The notes under the pieces are model-generated. The model was not told the DNA's origin and searched no databases. It saw nothing but the letters and a program-made list of their open reading frames with translations. The position numbers and the translations under genes are program-made. 64,000 nucleotides of DNA from Tenacibaculum sp. AHE14PA (lineage in GTDB: Bacteria > Bacteroidota > Bacteroidia > Flavobacteriales > Flavobacteriaceae): positions 868,001 to 932,000 of the forward strand of contig NZ_CP058983.1 of the NCBI RefSeq assembly GCF_019278465.1. Reading direction: 5' to 3'. This document shows, piece by piece, positions 62,434 to 64,000 of the stretch. The first letter of the stretch is position 1. Each line of letters opens with the position of its first letter.

Positions 62434-63204
62434 TTAAAATTTCTCAAAAACACCTAATCCGAATAAAGCAAAATCGTACTTCACCGGATCATCTTTATCT
62501 AATTTTCGTAAAGAGGTATCTAATTCTAATAATGCCTTTGCATCATTTTGTTTGCGAGTTAACATTCCTAACTTTCGTGCTACATTGCCAGAATGAACAT
62601 CTAAAGGGCATGATAAAACTGAAGGAGAAACACCTTTCCAAAGTCCAAAATCTACCCCTGTTTCATCATTTCTAATCATCCATCTTAGCCACATGTTAAT
62701 TTTTTTAGCAGCAGAACCTTTATAAGGATCCGAAACATGTTTTGTTGTTCTTGCCGGATGCGCTATTTCAAAGAATATTTTTTTAAACTCATGAATTGCT
62801 GGCTGCAAAGAATCTTCTGAAGCATGATTTGTAAAAATAGCTTCTAAACCGTTACGGTTCTCATAAATATTTTTTAAAGCCTTTATAAAAAACCTTAAAT
62901 CGATAGGATTAAAAGTTCTATGAACAAACCCCTCTAACCTATCTAAATCAGAATCTTGGTGATTCATTATAAAATCGTAGGGCGAATTATCTAGTAAATC
63001 AATTATACGGTTCCCGTTTTTAACAATCATCTTTCTATTACCCCAGGCAATTGTTGCTGCTAAAAAACCAGCTATTTCAATATCTTCTTTTAATGAAAAT
63101 TTATGCGGAATAGAAATAGGGTCTTCAGCTATAAAATTAGGAGTATTAAACTCAATAACTTTGTCGTCTAAAAACTCTTTTAATTCTTTAAAATCTAAAT
63201 TCAT
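62434..63204 (-). CDS. TIGR02757-family protein
   Basis: From ATG at 63204 the product has 256 residues. The sequence carries the family's markers: FNTPNFIAEDPISIPHKFSL, EIAGFLAATIAWGNRKMIVK, DNSPYDFIMNH, LRWMIRNDETGVDFGLWKGV, CPLDVHSGNVARKLGML, DDPVKYDFALFGLGV. The CPLDVHSG pattern with invariant His hints at a metal-binding helical enzyme. The biochemical role is unknown; the family is widespread in Bacteroidota. An upstream TTG at 63210 lies in the promoter box and is rejected. Confidence 0.92.
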   Translation of the reverse strand: MNLDFKELKEFLDDKVIEFNTPNFIAEDPISIPHKFSLKEDIEIAGFLAATIAWGNRKMIVKNGNRIIDLLDNSPYDFIMNHQDSDLDRLEGFVHRTFNPIDLRFFIKALKNIYENRNGLEAIFTNHASEDSLQPAIHEFKKIFFEIAHPARTTKHVSDPYKGSAAKKINMWLRWMIRNDETGVDFGLWKGVSPSVLSCPLDVHSGNVARKLGMLTRKQNDAKALLELDTSLRKLDKDDPVKYDFALFGLGVFEKF

Positions 63205-63207
63205 ATT

Positions 63208-63239
63208 CAAATATAATCATATTGTATGTCTTTATACAA
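63208..63239 (-). promoter_or_regulatory. Promoter for the TIGR02757 gene, almost leaderless
   Basis: On the minus strand TTG (63237-63239), 21 bp, then TATATTTG (63208-63215). The ATG begins 3 bp after the -7 box, so the transcript should have little or no leader. Confidence 0.65.
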
Positions 63240-63340
63240 GTAGCTATAATCCAAGACAAAATATGTTGTACATTATTCAGTTTAAAGATTTTTAAAAACA
63301 TTAATTCCTTACTTTTACAATATTAATTAACTTAACTTCT

Positions 63341-63895
63341 ATGAAAAATAATTTGTTAGACATGATGTGCTTAGATGTGTACCTATCTTCTTTAAGCAAA
63401 GAAAAGTATGCAGAAACTAAGGCGCTAATACAACCATCTCCAAAACAAAATATTAATTTATTAAGTTGGGGAATACACGATTTATTTTTCGATAACAAAA
63501 CCAAAGAAGATATAAACAGCCTTAAAGCACTTGCAAATAATTTTAACTGGAAAAATGAAATTGCTGAAATTTTAAATGACAATGTTTACGAATCTCTTGT
63601 AATAACAAACACCAGCAAGAAAATAATTTGGGTTAGCGATGGCTTTAAAAAAATGACAGGCTACAACAAAGAATATGCTTTGCAAAAAACAGCTAACTTT
63701 TTACAAGGCAAAGAAACATCTGAAGCTACAAAAAGTAGCATTCGTAAAAAAATATTAGCCAATAAACCATTTAAAGAAGTTATTGTTAATTACAGAAAAG
63801 ACAAATCTACTTACAAATGTGAGTTGAATGTTTTTCCGTTGTTTTCTAGATCAGGAACCACTCATTTTTTAGCCTTAGAAAGAGAAGTTGCTTAA
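63341..63895 (+). CDS. LOV-like PAS-domain protein lacking the photoactive Cys
   Basis: The 184-residue protein has an unfamiliar N-terminal helical part (about 1-80) and a C-terminal PAS domain: SLVITNTSKKIIWVSDGFKK, MTGYNKEYALQKTANFLQGK, VIVNYRKDKSTYKCELNVFP. The order TGY-x-FLQG-x-NYRKD is that of LOV domains, which have GRNCRFLQG; here the aligned stretch is QKTANFLQG, so the flavin-binding cysteine is replaced by Ala. It may bind a flavin or other ligand without photochemistry, or only serve as a protein-binding module. No output domain is attached. Confidence 0.82.
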   Translation: MKNNLLDMMCLDVYLSSLSKEKYAETKALIQPSPKQNINLLSWGIHDLFFDNKTKEDINSLKALANNFNWKNEIAEILNDNVYESLVITNTSKKIIWVSDGFKKMTGYNKEYALQKTANFLQGKETSEATKSSIRKKILANKPFKEVIVNYRKDKSTYKCELNVFPLFSRSGTTHFLALEREVA

Positions 63896-63905
63896 CTTTA
63901 TTAAG

Positions 63906-64000
63906 ATGCAAACATTTATTCACTACTTCTTACACTTCGGGTTTCCGCTTATAATTGCCTATTTATTTTTTAAAAGTGATTGGAAAAAAGTCTACTTAAT
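63906..64000 (+). CDS. N-terminal part of a DUF6122-family membrane protein (3' end outside window)
   Basis: ATG at 63906 opens MQTFIHYFLHFGFPLIIAYL, then FFKSDWKKVYL, with the frame open to the window end. The start with HYxLHFxxPxxIAxLFFKxxWKKVYL is the pattern of DUF6122, a small membrane protein family of unknown role with a hydrolase-like metal motif further on, outside this window. It begins 10 bp after the PAS gene and is probably in the same transcript. Confidence 0.75.
   Translation, partial: MQTFIHYFLHFGFPLIIAYLFFKSDWKKVYL

Noticed and set aside
1..64000. tRNA, rRNA, integrase gene or prophage
   Set aside because: None was seen on either strand; the only recombinase is the IS3 transposase.

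Overview
The window is AT-rich, densely packed chromosomal DNA of a member of the Bacteroidota, almost certainly Flavobacteriaceae and probably marine (Tenacibaculum/Polaribacter-like). The evidence is type B C-terminal sorting domains of the type IX secretion system, a DUF5916 outer-membrane protein, an extended NusB, an RprXY-type two-component pair, leucine dehydrogenase, the yajC-ybbR-coaE order, and promoters of the Bacteroidota form TTG-N(20-23)-TAnnTTTG. I saw no rRNA or tRNA gene, no CRISPR array and no integrase gene.

Layout. 1-5800: small accessory genes (outer-membrane barrel, SDR with a Pmp3/YqaE peptide, DoxX with an OhrR-like MarR regulator, WG-repeat protein, SMR exporter, XRE regulator) with decayed palindromic repeats between some of them. 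5870-13700: the accessory region of most interest. Single same-strand ORFs, mostly unrecognised, are separated by 130-200 bp imperfect palindromes. For three ORFs, the short GTT-starting box just before the gene is an 8-11 bp reverse complement of the AAC-ending box just after the same gene; a fourth pair matches with one indel. That is how integron gene cassettes and attC sites are built. Two cassette runs (starting at 6014 and 8515) follow near-identical leaders of about 145 bp that diverge exactly at the GTT box. An intact IS3-family element (11409-12709, 3-bp target duplication) sits inside one cassette. 13700-14270 holds a hairpin and a 21-bp minisatellite.

14270-23800: mixed housekeeping (DTW tRNA-modifying enzyme, MarC, DUF2200, holA, glycosyltransferase, Sua5/YciO/YrdC) with short palindromic repeats and a 121-bp tandem duplication. 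23800-26200: a likely menaquinone operon (hotdog thioesterase, alpha/beta hydrolase, isochorismate synthase). 26300-37500: PUR-type protein, ABC exporter, leucine dehydrogenase, nusB-DUF1573-yajC, ybbR-coaE, rprXY, and an ABC-2 transporter pair. 37500-47800: three tandem paralogues of very large type IX-secreted proteins; the third is a pseudogene (one frameshift, two in-frame TGA). 47860-51460: uvrB and a HigB/HigA-type toxin-antitoxin module whose antitoxin is fused to an ImmA/IrrE metallopeptidase. 51570-58100: sucC, DUF5916, lolD-like ATPase, CPBP protease, lipoprotein. 58600-62350: a two-component propeller kinase with its LytTR regulator. The window ends with a TIGR02757 protein, a LOV-like PAS protein lacking the photoactive cysteine, and the start of a DUF6122 protein.

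Limits: everything here is by eye from the sequence and from memory of families. No alignment or database search was run.
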